64,000 nt of DNA from Chloroflexota bacterium (GCA_016195815.1 JACPYX010000008.1:96422-160421), one strand, 5' to 3'. Counted from the first letter of the stretch, positions 53,587 to 63,894 are shown. Notes: generated by a model not told the origin, from the letters alone. A program made the numbers and translations.

Positions 53587-56500
53587 ATGATATTATCTTG
53601 GCTTCGTTCCAAAAATATTTGGAAATTTGTTCTCCCATTAATCCTTGTCATAGTTCAAATAAATTTTTCGCCAGCCAAAGTTGTATTGGCAGAGCCAGCG
53701 CCCGAGCCTGCGCGGCCTGCGCCTGTTGCCGGGATTACGCTTAATGTTCCGTCACAGGTGCCGATAGGAGGCAGTTTTAGCTTTACGGTTACATTTGATA
53801 ATACCGCCTCAAATTCCCCCGGCAACACCGGTTATGGTCCATTCATTGATCTATATTTTCCAGTCACTGGCATTGACGGCAACGACGGAGTGGACTTTGT
53901 CAACGCCACATATCTTGGACAAGCCCTTACTGCGACTGAGTTGACTTTTCCTGGCCCCGGCCCGACAGGTTGTGTAAATCATCCTTATGCGATTGCACCC
54001 AGCACCGGTGCGCCTTTGCAAGTTTGCGGCGTATCCGCAGATAAACTGGTCGTTCTGCAACTGCCTTTCGGCTCGTTTACCCCCGACCAGCCTGCGGTGA
54101 ATGTCACAGTTAATGCAACATTGAGCAATCTGGCTGACTTGAACACCCCGCTTACATTACGGGCACGCGGCGGCTATCAATTCGGAGCTACCCCTTTGCA
54201 GGATTGGTGCTGTAATCCCTTTGATGCGACCATTCTTTCTCAGTCGAATCCGGATGCGACAACCTGGTCGCCTTCGGCTTCACTCTTCCCATATATTGTT
54301 ACAGTTGCCAAAACCTATAACGGGCCTGAAGACGAAACATCCACCGGCCCTAATTACCCGCGCCGCTATACTGTCAGCGCCGACATTGCCAATGGACAGA
54401 CCATCACGGGTTTTGTCTTGAACGATGTTCTTCCCAATAATTTGCAATTTATTCAAATGATCGGACCGACAACACCCGGCGGAGCGTCCTGTACGACACC
54501 AAGCACCACAACTCCTGGGGGAACTGTCTCGTGCGCATTTGCCAGTGTCACCGGCGGTAGCGGGACGGCAGACGCATCATTCACCTTTGAGTTTTATGTT
54601 CCGTTAAATGATACGACTCCAGCCCCGGTAATTGATGCAGCCAGTGGCGATGACGCCCAATCCATGAACAATGTCACTGCAACAGGAAGCTGGCAGCCGA
54701 ATGATTCGCGTGATCCACTGACGCCCGTTAATGTAGACGGGATCGGGCCGGAACATACGCTGACCGATAAATCCATTGCCATCCAAAAGAGCGTCTCGAA
54801 TGTTAGTAACACAGGCCCATCAGGATATACACCAGGGGATACGCTCGATTACACCCTGGATTTCCAGGTATCTGATTTCTTTGCTTTTCAAAATATCATT
54901 ATCACCGATATCATTTCAGACGGACAGCAGTTTGATTCTTCCTTCGCTCCCACGCTTACTATTGATGGGAATACCTATATTCTGACACCGTTGGGAATGG
55001 ATCCTGCCAACTATACCGTATCCCAGAATTTTACCGGCGCAGTTGCCAGCCCGCCGGTATTCACCATTGATCCAGCCGCCAATGATGGCACCAGCACAAT
55101 TACCTTCCGTGTCTCGGATGAAATCATCACGCGCGGCGATACAGGCAAAATGATTGGCGGCTGCGTCCCCGTGGCCGGAACCGGCGGCCCGACTCCCAAC
55201 TGCGACACGAGCAATGGCGGCTATAACGACGGCCCTACCACCGGAACAATTCACTTCCGCACGGTCATACAAGATCAATTCACAGACACCTTTCCATCCG
55301 GCGACCCATCGGTGGATCATGGCGATACGCTCGATAATAATGTGACAATCGCCGGCGATTTGCTCTCTGTGGCAGATGCCAATACTTTCACAGGTCAGTC
55401 CGAAGCCGATACCAGTGCCGCATCACTCGCAATTCAATTTGGTAAGTTGACCAAATCTCTTTATGCAATAAACGGCAGCACTTCTTTTTCGTCCCCATTG
55501 ATCGTGCGTCCGGGCGATGAAATTACCTATCGGCTACGCTATACTCTTCCAACCAGCGATTTCGAGACACTTGTTATTTCGGATTACCTGCCTTTGCCAA
55601 TCTTGTATGTTACAGAGATAACCGCTTTCGACGACGTTGGCGGTTTCGGGAATCCGGTTGTGATTCCTGCCGCGGGTCATGTTAATTATGGGCCGGCAGA
55701 CACTTTTCGTGCGTTGGCTGGGGATAGTGTGGGCTGTACAGGTGGCGCGCCAATCGGTTCCCCGCCCGCTAACGCAGATGGCACTCCATGTATGTCCGTG
55801 GATTCAGGCAGTAATTCTGTCTCTTTCAATTATGGTAATTACGACGATCCTACGAACACGGATACCGAGATAGACCTTCTTTTCACTACGACTGTTTCCA
55901 ACGATCCTTTTGCGGACGGCCTCTATTTAACAAATCAAGCGCATGCCTTTGAAGGCACGACCAACGCAGGGACTCAGAGTCTGGATGGTATTGTGCAGGT
56001 TGTACTTTCTGAGCCGGCGCTGGTCTTTGGGAAGAGCGTAATTGCCAGTGATAATCCAAGCGCAGTTTACACACCTGCCCTACCGGGCAGCGTGACTTTC
56101 AATGTGCCGGGTACGGTTGGTGCGCGTTGGACAGGAAATCTAAACTCGACTGTGCTGGCGAACGAGGGCCTTAATAGCGATGTCAGCAGTATTGAGGCAG
56201 GAGATAAGGTCAGTTTTGCGCTCGTTATTGAAAATCAAGGCACCAGTTCGAAGGGCGCATTCGATATTGATATCAAGGATGTCATCCCGGCCGGTTTTTC
56301 GATTCCAGCGGGCGGACTCAATCTGCGCATTGCATATGGCGATAATTCGTCCACCATTGCTTACACTAAGCCGGATAATTCACCGGCCGTAGATACGGAT
56401 CTGTTTGCAAGCGGCATTCGGCTGGTTGATCCGGGCGGGGCGACGGGCGGCGTCTGCCAGGTACACAGCCTTAGCAGTGGAAAAAATGTCATTATCATCA

Positions 56501-59500
56501 CCTATGATTTGCAGGTGGACAATAACATTGCCCCGAATCAGACCATTGTCAATACCGGGACACTCTTTAACTATTCCGGCGAAGAAGGCGGGCCTGACTT
56601 CACAACGAAAGATCTCACCGATGATGCTTCTGTGACAATTGCCAGCCCAGTGCTTGACAAGGTGCTCACTGCCACTGGAATCAACAATGCCGTCAATAGC
56701 AATACTCAAGCGGTAATTGGCGAACTGGTTACCTACACTCTCACGCTGACTATACCGCAGTCAATTACCCCTAATGCAGTCCTGACCGACACGCTGGATA
56801 GCGGCCTGTCATTTGTTGACATTCAAAGCGTTGCTTATTCTACGGGCGTGACAAGCGGAAATACAATCGGCGCTGGGGCCAATCCGGCTTATGTCGCCAT
56901 CGGGAATGTGAATGGCGGAACAGGCAACCAACTGACTTTTAATTTCGATTCGATTACCAATCCCAATACTGATAGCACAGTTGCCGATACTATCACGATC
57001 GTCTACGGTGCCGTTGTTCTCAATGTCAACGGGAACCAGAACGGAACGTTGCTTAATAACGCAGCCACCTTTTCATGGGGCACCAGCAATTCCATAGCAC
57101 AGAAAACATCCACAACGAATGTCCAGGTGATTGAGCCGGTTATCGCCGTTTCCAAGCAGGCTTGTGACGATGCCGTTGATCCTTGTACTGCTGTCGTTGG
57201 ACTCGATGCCGGCGATATACTCACCTATCGCATCGCGATTACAGCTTCAACCACCAACGCCTGGGATGTGACCCTGAGCGACCCGCTGCCTGCCGCGCTG
57301 ACCTCGCCCAGCATTGTAAGCGTCACAGGCGCGACCCCCGCTGATTTCGAGATTGCTGGCGGAACTTTGCAAACCACAGCCACCGCCAACGTAGATATTG
57401 CCTCCGGCGGCTCGGTGGTCATTTACGTTCAAGGAACACTCAGTTACGCAGTTGCTCCCGGACAGGCCGTCGCCAATACCGCCGCAGCGCGCTGGACCAG
57501 CTTGGATGGAGACGTTAACGATGTTTCATCGCACAACACCAATTCGGACGAACGTACGGGATCGGGCACTCCTGCCTATAACGATTATTCCACATCAGCC
57601 AGCTCAAACCTGACGATCAATAATATTGGACCTGTGAAGTCGCTTGTGTCTACATCTGAGGCGGGTACCAGCGGCAGCGATGTGGCGATTGGCGAAATCG
57701 TGCGCTTCCGTCTGGCGATTGACCTGCCCGAAGGCACATCGAACAACGTGATTGTGTCCGATACCTTGCAGGGCGGGTTGAGTTTTATCGATTCATCCCA
57801 GGTCAAAATTTCGTTTATCGCCAATAACGCTATGACCTTACCGGCGGACCTTGTTGGCGCCGATAATGATGCAGTACCGCCGACTTTTGTTTTGCCGGCA
57901 GGGCGTATCAGTACCTCCGGTCAAACAGTGACGTTCGACCTTGGGAATATAATTAATAATGACTCGGATGCTGGGGCGGAAACGGTAGTCATTGAATATA
58001 ATGCCTTGACGCAGAATATCTCGGCAAATAATGCCGGCGGCATTCTGAATAATTCCTTTAGCGTTACGATTAACGGCGGGACCCCCATATCATCAAACAC
58101 GATCAATGTCACCGTCGTTGAACCAAGCATTACTTTTGGCAAGACGATTGTTTCGCTTCCGTCCCCGCTGGATGCGGGAGGCGTGGTGCAATATCGAATC
58201 AGCTATGTCAACGGCACGGGTGCAACGGTCAGCACGGCTTGGGAGGTAAGTATCACTGATACACTTCCGGTGCAGCTGGTGCTGAACCTGCCGGTGGCCG
58301 TGACGCTGGCAGGTGGGGCGGCAGGTGTTACCGATTCTTCGGCGGGCAACACCCTGAACGTGGCGATTGGCTCCGTCCCGCCGGGCGGCAGTGTCACAGT
58401 GGATTACACCGCAACGATCCAGGATACTGTCACATCTGAGCAGGTCATCACTAACACCAGCAACGCCATTTGGACAAGTTTGCCGGGAGCGGGCACCACA
58501 GGCAACCCAACCGGTACAAATACTCCGGGCGTCTCAGGCGCATCAAATGGCGAGCGCAATGGAAGCGGCGGCGTCAATGACTACTCATCTACGAGCAGCC
58601 GTAATTTTACGATCGCATCGCCCATAATTAGCAAACAGATCACAGCGACTTCGGAGTCGGCCACCAGCGGGACGAACGTGGCAATCGGCGAAGTGGTTAC
58701 CTATGGCATCCTGTTAACCTTTCCTGAAGGTGTGACGCCCGCCGATACGGTGGTGGATGATCTGCCCACTGGTTTGTCAGTTGTTAGCGGCACGCCGGAA
58801 GTGATCACGACCGCCGCGTCCAGCGGGGGACTGTTGGCTTCCGATTTCAGCGGCACGATTGGTACGCAGAACACCACGACCGTCGCGGGGGATGGCGGCA
58901 GTGTTACCTTTAACTTTACCAATGTTGTTGTGTCCGGTGATAATGTGACAACGAACAACACTATTCTCCTGCGTTTTGCCGCGCGGGTGCTGAATGTCAT
59001 CGGAAATCAAAACACGGGTACGCTCGATAATATCGCCAGTAACCAGGTGGGGGCGGGATCACCGGTGAACTCGAACACTGTTACTGTGACGGCCGTAGAA
59101 CCTGAACTGCAACTCCAGAAAGCAGTTGACATTCCTGCTCCGCGATATCAGGAAGCCATCACTTATACAATCACCCTTTCCCATCTCCCTTCCAGTGCAG
59201 CGGATGCGTATGATGTAACCGTTACAGATGCACTTCCGTCAGGCTTGCAGTACATTGCGGGGTCAATCACTGCTCCCGCAGGTTGGACTGCGGACGCCAG
59301 CGATCCGGCCAATCTCAAGTGGAGAGGCGATCTTTCGCTTGTAACTGGAAGCGTTCAGTTCACTTATCAGGCGTGGATTGGAGACGCGACCAAAGCCAGC
59401 CCCGGCGATACACTAACCAATAATGTCAATGCGGTCTGGTCTTCCCTGAATGGCGATGTCAGTTCCGGCCAGCCTGAGGGCGAACGTGACGGATCTGGCG

Positions 59501-61851
59501 GAATAAATGATTACAGCACCAGCACATCTTATAATGTGACCTATACCAATGCTGATCTTACAATAACCAAAGATGACGGCGCGGCCGCTTACATCCCTGG
59601 CGGGAGTCTGACTTACAACATCGTCGTCAGTAATGTGGGTAATGGAGATATCCTCGGCGCAACGGTCAGCGACCTGAAGCCGGCGGCAATCACTTCCTGG
59701 GCCTGGACTTGCTCCGGCGCGAGCGGTGGCGCAACCGGTTGTGACGGCGCTCCTCTCTCCGCGGCAGACTTCAGTGATACCGTGAATCTGCCCGCCGGTT
59801 CATCTATCAATTATAGTGTCACCGCCAATATCGCATCCTCTGCCGCTGGCAACTTGACCAACACCGCCACCGTTTCACAACCCACAGGCGTCATCGAGCC
59901 AACACCCGGCAATAATACAGCCAGCGATACCGATACTCAAAACTCCCAGGCCAATTTGAGTATCACCAAAGATGACGGTCTGACGGTCATTTCCGCTGGT
60001 CAGATCATCACCTACACTGTCGTGGTCGGCAACAATGGACCCAGCGACGCGCCTGCCTCGGTGGTGAGCGATGCGATCCCATCGCAAATCACTCAATGGA
60101 CATGGGCTTGTTCTGGCGCAACTGGCGGGGCCAGCGGCTGTAACGGCGCGGCGAATAGCAGCACCGGTTTCAGCGACACCGTAAACCTGCCCGCCGCTTC
60201 TTCCATCACCTACACCGTGACCGCTGCCGTCTCGCCGACTGCCAGCGGAACGCTGACCAATACGGCGGTTGTGTCGCCTTCTGCTGGTATCACAGACTCG
60301 ACGCCGGGCAACAACACTGCCACAGATACAGATACATTTGCAACCAGTGCCAAGACCTTCTTAGGCAGCAACCAGGGATTCACCGGTGACCCCAGTGTGG
60401 CAATTGGTGAAATCGTTGAGTATCAGGTAGTTTTGACTGTGCCTCAAGGAAGCCTGAGCGGATTAAGCCTGACTGATGTGCTTGATCGCGGCCTAACGTT
60501 CGTCAACTGCGAGAGTATTGCATCATCCTCACCAAACCTGACCACATCCATCTCCGGCGGTTTTGCGGGTATTTGCAGCAATCCTACGGTTAGCACAGAA
60601 CCTTCCGGAAGTTCCAACCCGGCGGATGATGGACGCAAGACAGTCTTCGATTTCGGTACGCTGACCAATACCGACTCTGCCGACGCCACGCTGACCGTTC
60701 GTTACTTTGCCGTGGCGATCGACAGCGTGGAAAACCAGAGCGGCGTCAGCCTGACCAACTCGGCGGCTTGGAATTGGACAGGCGGTTCCGTTATCGGACA
60801 GGCCGCGCCGGTCACCATCAGCGAGCCGAAATTGGCGCTGAAAAAAGAGGCCCAACCGCTGAGTGCCCTGCCCGGCGGAGTCGTCACTTTCACCCTGACC
60901 CTGAACCAAACCGCTGAAAGCGAAACCCCCGCTTTTGACGTTCTCCTGACCGATGTTCTGCCGACTGGCCTGACCTACGTGCCAGGCTCTCTGCGCATCG
61001 TCAGCGGACCCTCTGGCGGCGTGCCAGATGAAACAGCCGCACCCATTCTGACGGTAATCTGGCCGGCTTTCCCACTACTGACCGGTGCCAACCGGACCGA
61101 AGCGGTGGTCGAATTCCAGGCTGTGCTTGGCAATTTAAATCGCGGCCAAAAAGTGAGCAATACCGCGAATGCATCCTGGACCAGCCTGCCGGGAGATGTG
61201 AGCGTTCCTCAATCTTCATATAACCCGCTTTCCACGGAACGCTTCTTCGACCCGCTCAGTGCTGTAAATGTTTATGGCGTGGATGCCAGCGTGACCATTA
61301 CCGTACCAAAGTTACCGCGTACTGGTTTTGCCCCGGGCGTGACGACAATCCTGCCCGAACAGCCGGCATCGAAGGCTTATCAATCGCTGGGCGACTTCTG
61401 GATCGAAATTCCCAGCCTCAATGTACAGATTCCCATTGTGGGCATACCGGCCACCGAGAACGGTTGGGACCTGACCTGGCTCGCGGACCAAGCCGGCTGG
61501 TTGGAAGGAACTGCTTACCCGACTCGTGCGGGCAACTCAGCTATTACTGCCCACGTTATTACAGCAGATGGCAAACCGGGACCTTTCGCCGACTTGAATA
61601 CACTCTACTGGGGCAGACAGATCATCATTCATCTCGGCGGACAGCGCTATATCTACGAAGTGCGCTCTGTGCGCGTGGTCTTGCCTGACGATCTTTCCAT
61701 CTTGAAGCATGAAGAAAGTCCGTGGCTGACGCTGATTACTTGTAAAGATTACGATGCGGCTACAGATTCATATCTGCGCCGTGTGGCGGTTCGGGCCGTG
61801 CTGGTGAAAGTCGAATCCGACACTTCTGCAAATCTAGGCAGCGGAAAATAA
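53587..61851 (+). CDS. Giant secreted DUF11/isopeptide-domain protein with LPRTG motif and C-terminal sortase domain
   Basis: The 2754-residue protein has a Sec signal (about 1-36, ending VVLA-EPAP), an N-terminal beta domain, then fourteen tandem beta domains of 130-220 residues, each beginning with a hydrophobic-x-Lys motif (lysines near 242, 401, 623, 816, 1025, 1190, 1351, 1519, 1683, 1845, 1995, 2128, 2256, 2420). Such Lys-led DUF11/fimbrial domains often form internal Lys-Asn isopeptide bonds. LPRTG lies at 2576-2580 and is followed not by a membrane helix but by a sortase domain (about 2603-2745) with H2656, C2719 in TLITC and R2731/R2732. Thus sorting signal and transpeptidase are in one chain. 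Probably a cell-surface adhesin or stalk; self-attachment or self-polymerisation is inference. Own promoter and terminator. Confidence 0.88.
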   Translation: MILSWLRSKNIWKFVLPLILVIVQINFSPAKVVLAEPAPEPARPAPVAGITLNVPSQVPIGGSFSFTVTFDNTASNSPGNTGYGPFIDLYFPVTGIDGNDGVDFVNATYLGQALTATELTFPGPGPTGCVNHPYAIAPSTGAPLQVCGVSADKLVVLQLPFGSFTPDQPAVNVTVNATLSNLADLNTPLTLRARGGYQFGATPLQDWCCNPFDATILSQSNPDATTWSPSASLFPYIVTVAKTYNGPEDETSTGPNYPRRYTVSADIANGQTITGFVLNDVLPNNLQFIQMIGPTTPGGASCTTPSTTTPGGTVSCAFASVTGGSGTADASFTFEFYVPLNDTTPAPVIDAASGDDAQSMNNVTATGSWQPNDSRDPLTPVNVDGIGPEHTLTDKSIAIQKSVSNVSNTGPSGYTPGDTLDYTLDFQVSDFFAFQNIIITDIISDGQQFDSSFAPTLTIDGNTYILTPLGMDPANYTVSQNFTGAVASPPVFTIDPAANDGTSTITFRVSDEIITRGDTGKMIGGCVPVAGTGGPTPNCDTSNGGYNDGPTTGTIHFRTVIQDQFTDTFPSGDPSVDHGDTLDNNVTIAGDLLSVADANTFTGQSEADTSAASLAIQFGKLTKSLYAINGSTSFSSPLIVRPGDEITYRLRYTLPTSDFETLVISDYLPLPILYVTEITAFDDVGGFGNPVVIPAAGHVNYGPADTFRALAGDSVGCTGGAPIGSPPANADGTPCMSVDSGSNSVSFNYGNYDDPTNTDTEIDLLFTTTVSNDPFADGLYLTNQAHAFEGTTNAGTQSLDGIVQVVLSEPALVFGKSVIASDNPSAVYTPALPGSVTFNVPGTVGARWTGNLNSTVLANEGLNSDVSSIEAGDKVSFALVIENQGTSSKGAFDIDIKDVIPAGFSIPAGGLNLRIAYGDNSSTIAYTKPDNSPAVDTDLFASGIRLVDPGGATGGVCQVHSLSSGKNVIIITYDLQVDNNIAPNQTIVNTGTLFNYSGEEGGPDFTTKDLTDDASVTIASPVLDKVLTATGINNAVNSNTQAVIGELVTYTLTLTIPQSITPNAVLTDTLDSGLSFVDIQSVAYSTGVTSGNTIGAGANPAYVAIGNVNGGTGNQLTFNFDSITNPNTDSTVADTITIVYGAVVLNVNGNQNGTLLNNAATFSWGTSNSIAQKTSTTNVQVIEPVIAVSKQACDDAVDPCTAVVGLDAGDILTYRIAITASTTNAWDVTLSDPLPAALTSPSIVSVTGATPADFEIAGGTLQTTATANVDIASGGSVVIYVQGTLSYAVAPGQAVANTAAARWTSLDGDVNDVSSHNTNSDERTGSGTPAYNDYSTSASSNLTINNIGPVKSLVSTSEAGTSGSDVAIGEIVRFRLAIDLPEGTSNNVIVSDTLQGGLSFIDSSQVKISFIANNAMTLPADLVGADNDAVPPTFVLPAGRISTSGQTVTFDLGNIINNDSDAGAETVVIEYNALTQNISANNAGGILNNSFSVTINGGTPISSNTINVTVVEPSITFGKTIVSLPSPLDAGGVVQYRISYVNGTGATVSTAWEVSITDTLPVQLVLNLPVAVTLAGGAAGVTDSSAGNTLNVAIGSVPPGGSVTVDYTATIQDTVTSEQVITNTSNAIWTSLPGAGTTGNPTGTNTPGVSGASNGERNGSGGVNDYSSTSSRNFTIASPIISKQITATSESATSGTNVAIGEVVTYGILLTFPEGVTPADTVVDDLPTGLSVVSGTPEVITTAASSGGLLASDFSGTIGTQNTTTVAGDGGSVTFNFTNVVVSGDNVTTNNTILLRFAARVLNVIGNQNTGTLDNIASNQVGAGSPVNSNTVTVTAVEPELQLQKAVDIPAPRYQEAITYTITLSHLPSSAADAYDVTVTDALPSGLQYIAGSITAPAGWTADASDPANLKWRGDLSLVTGSVQFTYQAWIGDATKASPGDTLTNNVNAVWSSLNGDVSSGQPEGERDGSGGINDYSTSTSYNVTYTNADLTITKDDGAAAYIPGGSLTYNIVVSNVGNGDILGATVSDLKPAAITSWAWTCSGASGGATGCDGAPLSAADFSDTVNLPAGSSINYSVTANIASSAAGNLTNTATVSQPTGVIEPTPGNNTASDTDTQNSQANLSITKDDGLTVISAGQIITYTVVVGNNGPSDAPASVVSDAIPSQITQWTWACSGATGGASGCNGAANSSTGFSDTVNLPAASSITYTVTAAVSPTASGTLTNTAVVSPSAGITDSTPGNNTATDTDTFATSAKTFLGSNQGFTGDPSVAIGEIVEYQVVLTVPQGSLSGLSLTDVLDRGLTFVNCESIASSSPNLTTSISGGFAGICSNPTVSTEPSGSSNPADDGRKTVFDFGTLTNTDSADATLTVRYFAVAIDSVENQSGVSLTNSAAWNWTGGSVIGQAAPVTISEPKLALKKEAQPLSALPGGVVTFTLTLNQTAESETPAFDVLLTDVLPTGLTYVPGSLRIVSGPSGGVPDETAAPILTVIWPAFPLLTGANRTEAVVEFQAVLGNLNRGQKVSNTANASWTSLPGDVSVPQSSYNPLSTERFFDPLSAVNVYGVDASVTITVPKLPRTGFAPGVTTILPEQPASKAYQSLGDFWIEIPSLNVQIPIVGIPATENGWDLTWLADQAGWLEGTAYPTRAGNSAITAHVITADGKPGPFADLNTLYWGRQIIIHLGGQRYIYEVRSVRVVLPDDLSILKHEESPWLTLITCKDYDAATDSYLRRVAVRAVLVKVESDTSANLGSGK

Positions 61852-61870
61852 CAATCTACTTTCCAAATAA

Positions 61871-61903
61871 AAGCGGAGCGGACTTTACAAGTCCGCTCCG
61901 CTT
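61871..61903 (+). terminator. Hairpin after the giant gene
   Basis: AAGCGGAGCGGACTT (61871-61885), loop TAC, AAGTCCGCTCCGCTT (61889-61903). 15-bp perfect stem; T-tract lies on the minus-strand side. Confidence 0.75.
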
Positions 61904-61986
61904 GAGAGGGGGTACTTTTGTCGGACTACCTTACCGATAACGCAAGGTTGAAATCTTCGTTAGAATTATTGAAAAAGGAGTCTGCT

Positions 61987-62241
61987 ATGTCACTAGAATC
62001 AATTGCAGTCTGGGTCATCGTCGGCGGGGTCGCGGGCCTGCTGGCCGAATGGCTGATCGGCGGCGTGAACACTGGTTGCATCGGAACGGTGGCCATCGGT
62101 ATTCTGGGCGCCTTCATCGGCGGATGGCTGTTTGGTCGGCTGGGCATCTCGATCGGTAGCGGCATCGTCAATAACATTATTACCGCATTCGCCGGCGCGG
62201 CAGTCCTGCTGCTGGTAATCAGGATAATCCGCAGAGTATGA
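61987..62241 (+). CDS. GlsB/YeaQ/YmgE-family small membrane protein
   Basis: The 84-residue protein has three membrane helices rich in Gly, with GGVAGLLAEWLIGG, GILGAFIGGWLFGRLG and GSGIVNNIITAFAGAAVLL, the pattern of 'transglycosylase-associated' stress membrane proteins. Function unknown in the family. ATG 61987 has AGGAG 6 nt upstream; a longer TTG-started frame has none. Confidence 0.85.
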   Translation: MSLESIAVWVIVGGVAGLLAEWLIGGVNTGCIGTVAIGILGAFIGGWLFGRLGISIGSGIVNNIITAFAGAAVLLLVIRIIRRV

Positions 62242-62261
62242 CCCATGAGCAATAATGAAAG

Positions 62262-62294
62262 AAAAAAAGCCGCAGAAAAACTGCGGCTTTTTTT
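62262..62294 (+). terminator. Terminator after the YeaQ-like gene
   Basis: AAAAAAAGCCGCAG (62262-62275), loop AAAAA, CTGCGGCTTTTTTT (62281-62294). Confidence 0.9.
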
Positions 62295-62339
62295 CATCCA
62301 ATTTGCGTCTTTTAGTTTCCCGGCCAGTTTTCCGAAATG

Positions 62340-62474
62340 CGCGGTGTAGCGCATCTCGCCCCTGCGTGCGCGGACGCGGCGAAGACAGTCATTTACGATT
62401 TTGTACGTTTGATGGACGGCGCGATGGAAGTCAAATGCTCGGAGTTCGGCGACGCGATCATCAAGCACATGTAG
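62340..62474 (+). pseudogene. Probable remnant of a gene's 3' end
   Basis: In the 314-bp space after the YeaQ-like gene an open frame ends at TAG 62472-62474 and encodes RGVAHLAP...[12 protein letters not shown]...[12 protein letters not shown], which looks like ordinary protein and is followed by its own terminator (62499-62529). No start codon with ribosome-binding site exists and the preceding terminator cuts it off, so it is probably a decayed or truncated gene. Family not recognised. Confidence 0.35.
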
Positions 62475-62498
62475 AAAAAAAGACAGAAGAGAATAATC

Positions 62499-62529
62499 AA
62501 AAGGCCATCTCATGTTGAGATGGCCTTTT
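62499..62529. terminator. Bidirectional terminator before the lipoprotein gene
   Basis: AAAAGGCCATCTC (62499-62511), loop ATGTT, GAGATGGCCTTTT (62517-62529). Confidence 0.88.
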
Positions 62530-62555
62530 GTCTTCAGAACAGGTTTACAAAACTA

Positions 62556-63494
62556 TTATGGAAGTTGGCGGGTAATTTCAAATGGGCCGCGATACCAATA
62601 AGTAATTCGATTCACTACTATATTCAACACACCTGAGACATAAGTATTGGCGGTCAAGCCTGATGTTTTCCCTGGAGGAACCACCAAATCAGAAGTTATT
62701 ATATTCGGGGTCCCGAATTTTTCGCTAAAAAAGATGCCCTTCTCAGGGTCTCCAAACGCGGGTGACATCAGGAATATATCATCTGGAAGTTTGGCTAGTT
62801 CCATATATAAAGTCACAGGCAATGAGCGGACACCATCTCCTCCGAATTCTGCTTTGACAAAGTGAAAGGTTTGCCCGCCAATTGTTGCTGTAACATTCAG
62901 CGCCAGTGTTTGACCAGGCTGCGGGTTTTGCCCAAGATCAATTTGAAATGTTTCGGCCTTGGATGGAGTATCAACAGAAACCATTGGCAAAGATACGGTG
63001 AGTTTTTTGGCGTCTGCCGATACAGGCTGAAAACGAAGTGTTTGGAAGTACACTCTCTGTACATCATCAAATTGTATCAACATATTGTCGGCAGCCTCTA
63101 TGAGAGAATACGAATGTCCTTGTCCATCCGATAGGATCGGGGCAAATTCATTTTGAAGATCGGAACCGATAAATGAAGTTCCAACTTCAACCGTCACCAT
63201 AGGACTCTCAACTACGAACTTAAGCTTGACTTGCGTTTCTGTATCTGTACGCGTGACATTCTGAATACAGATAGCAATCATACGAATTGTCTTACAGCCT
63301 ATAGGTTCAGTTGCCGCTGGAATTTTTGTTGGAGCAAGCGTTGGCGTGGGTGTGAAGGCGTACTGAAGAGCGGCACTTCCAGCATTAGCAGTGGATGGTT
63401 TGAGTGAAGATTCCGGCTTTGAACATGCAGATAGTATTAATACACCGGCAAGCATCAGTAGAACGTGTTTCATTAATTTATCTATAAGCGGCAT
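62556..63494 (-). CDS. Lipoprotein of unknown function
   Basis: The 312-residue protein starts at ATG 63494 (GGAG 6 nt upstream, within palindrome GGAGCGCTCC), has a lipoprotein signal ending LILSAC (C24), a Thr/Pro linker (TPTPTLAPTK) and then a beta-rich extracellular domain of about 240 residues without recognised family. The linker type is the same as in other exported proteins here. An internal ATG at 63473 also leaves a full signal peptide but has no ribosome-binding site. Confidence 0.65.
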   Translation of the reverse strand: MPLIDKLMKHVLLMLAGVLILSACSKPESSLKPSTANAGSAALQYAFTPTPTLAPTKIPAATEPIGCKTIRMIAICIQNVTRTDTETQVKLKFVVESPMVTVEVGTSFIGSDLQNEFAPILSDGQGHSYSLIEAADNMLIQFDDVQRVYFQTLRFQPVSADAKKLTVSLPMVSVDTPSKAETFQIDLGQNPQPGQTLALNVTATIGGQTFHFVKAEFGGDGVRSLPVTLYMELAKLPDDIFLMSPAFGDPEKGIFFSEKFGTPNIITSDLVVPPGKTSGLTANTYVSGVLNIVVNRITYWYRGPFEITRQLP

Positions 63495-63592
63495 GGAGCG
63501 CTCCTTTTGAATAGTTTTTTACATTGCCCAACATATACAACTCTTCTCGTCATTGATGTTGTACATGTCGGGCCTTTTTATCAATTTAATCT

Positions 63593-63880
63593 CTACCACC
63601 CAAACGTAGAATTAGGAGGAGTAGGGCTTAAATTGGGCCAGAATATCATATGATCAACCCAAAATTCCCTTGGGTTAGTCCCATAATACTGTATATTACT
63701 TGTGTCAACATAACAACTGATTGGACCTCCCTTTCCTTGTGTCCAACCAATATACACAAATTGGTTGGCGTAGTTCTCTTGATTAATGTATACCGAAAAA
63801 TTTTCGACACTGACCGTATTATAAGCTTTATATAGATATATACCATCCAGTACACCTGTGGGAGTGGCGAAAGGAGTGAG
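63593..63880 (-). pseudogene. C-terminal part of a secreted-type protein, 5' end cut off by a mobile element
   Basis: On the minus strand a frame with convincing protein content runs from the IS edge (no start codon; open to 63880) to TAG 63593-63595: TGVLDGIYLYKAYNTVSV..., VYIGWTQGKGGPISCYVD, REFWVDHMIFWP. It is Tyr/Trp/Asn-rich, fitting an extracellular beta domain. Its upstream part is missing because a transposase gene on the other strand starts at 63895; the exact junction, between about 63855 and 63894, cannot be fixed here. Family not recognised. Confidence 0.55.
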
Positions 63881-63894
63881 TTAAAATAGGAGGC

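Noticed and set aside
61926..62513. 195-residue reverse frame under the YeaQ-like gene
   Set aside because: It crosses two terminators and the YeaQ-like coding region and has no plausible domain.
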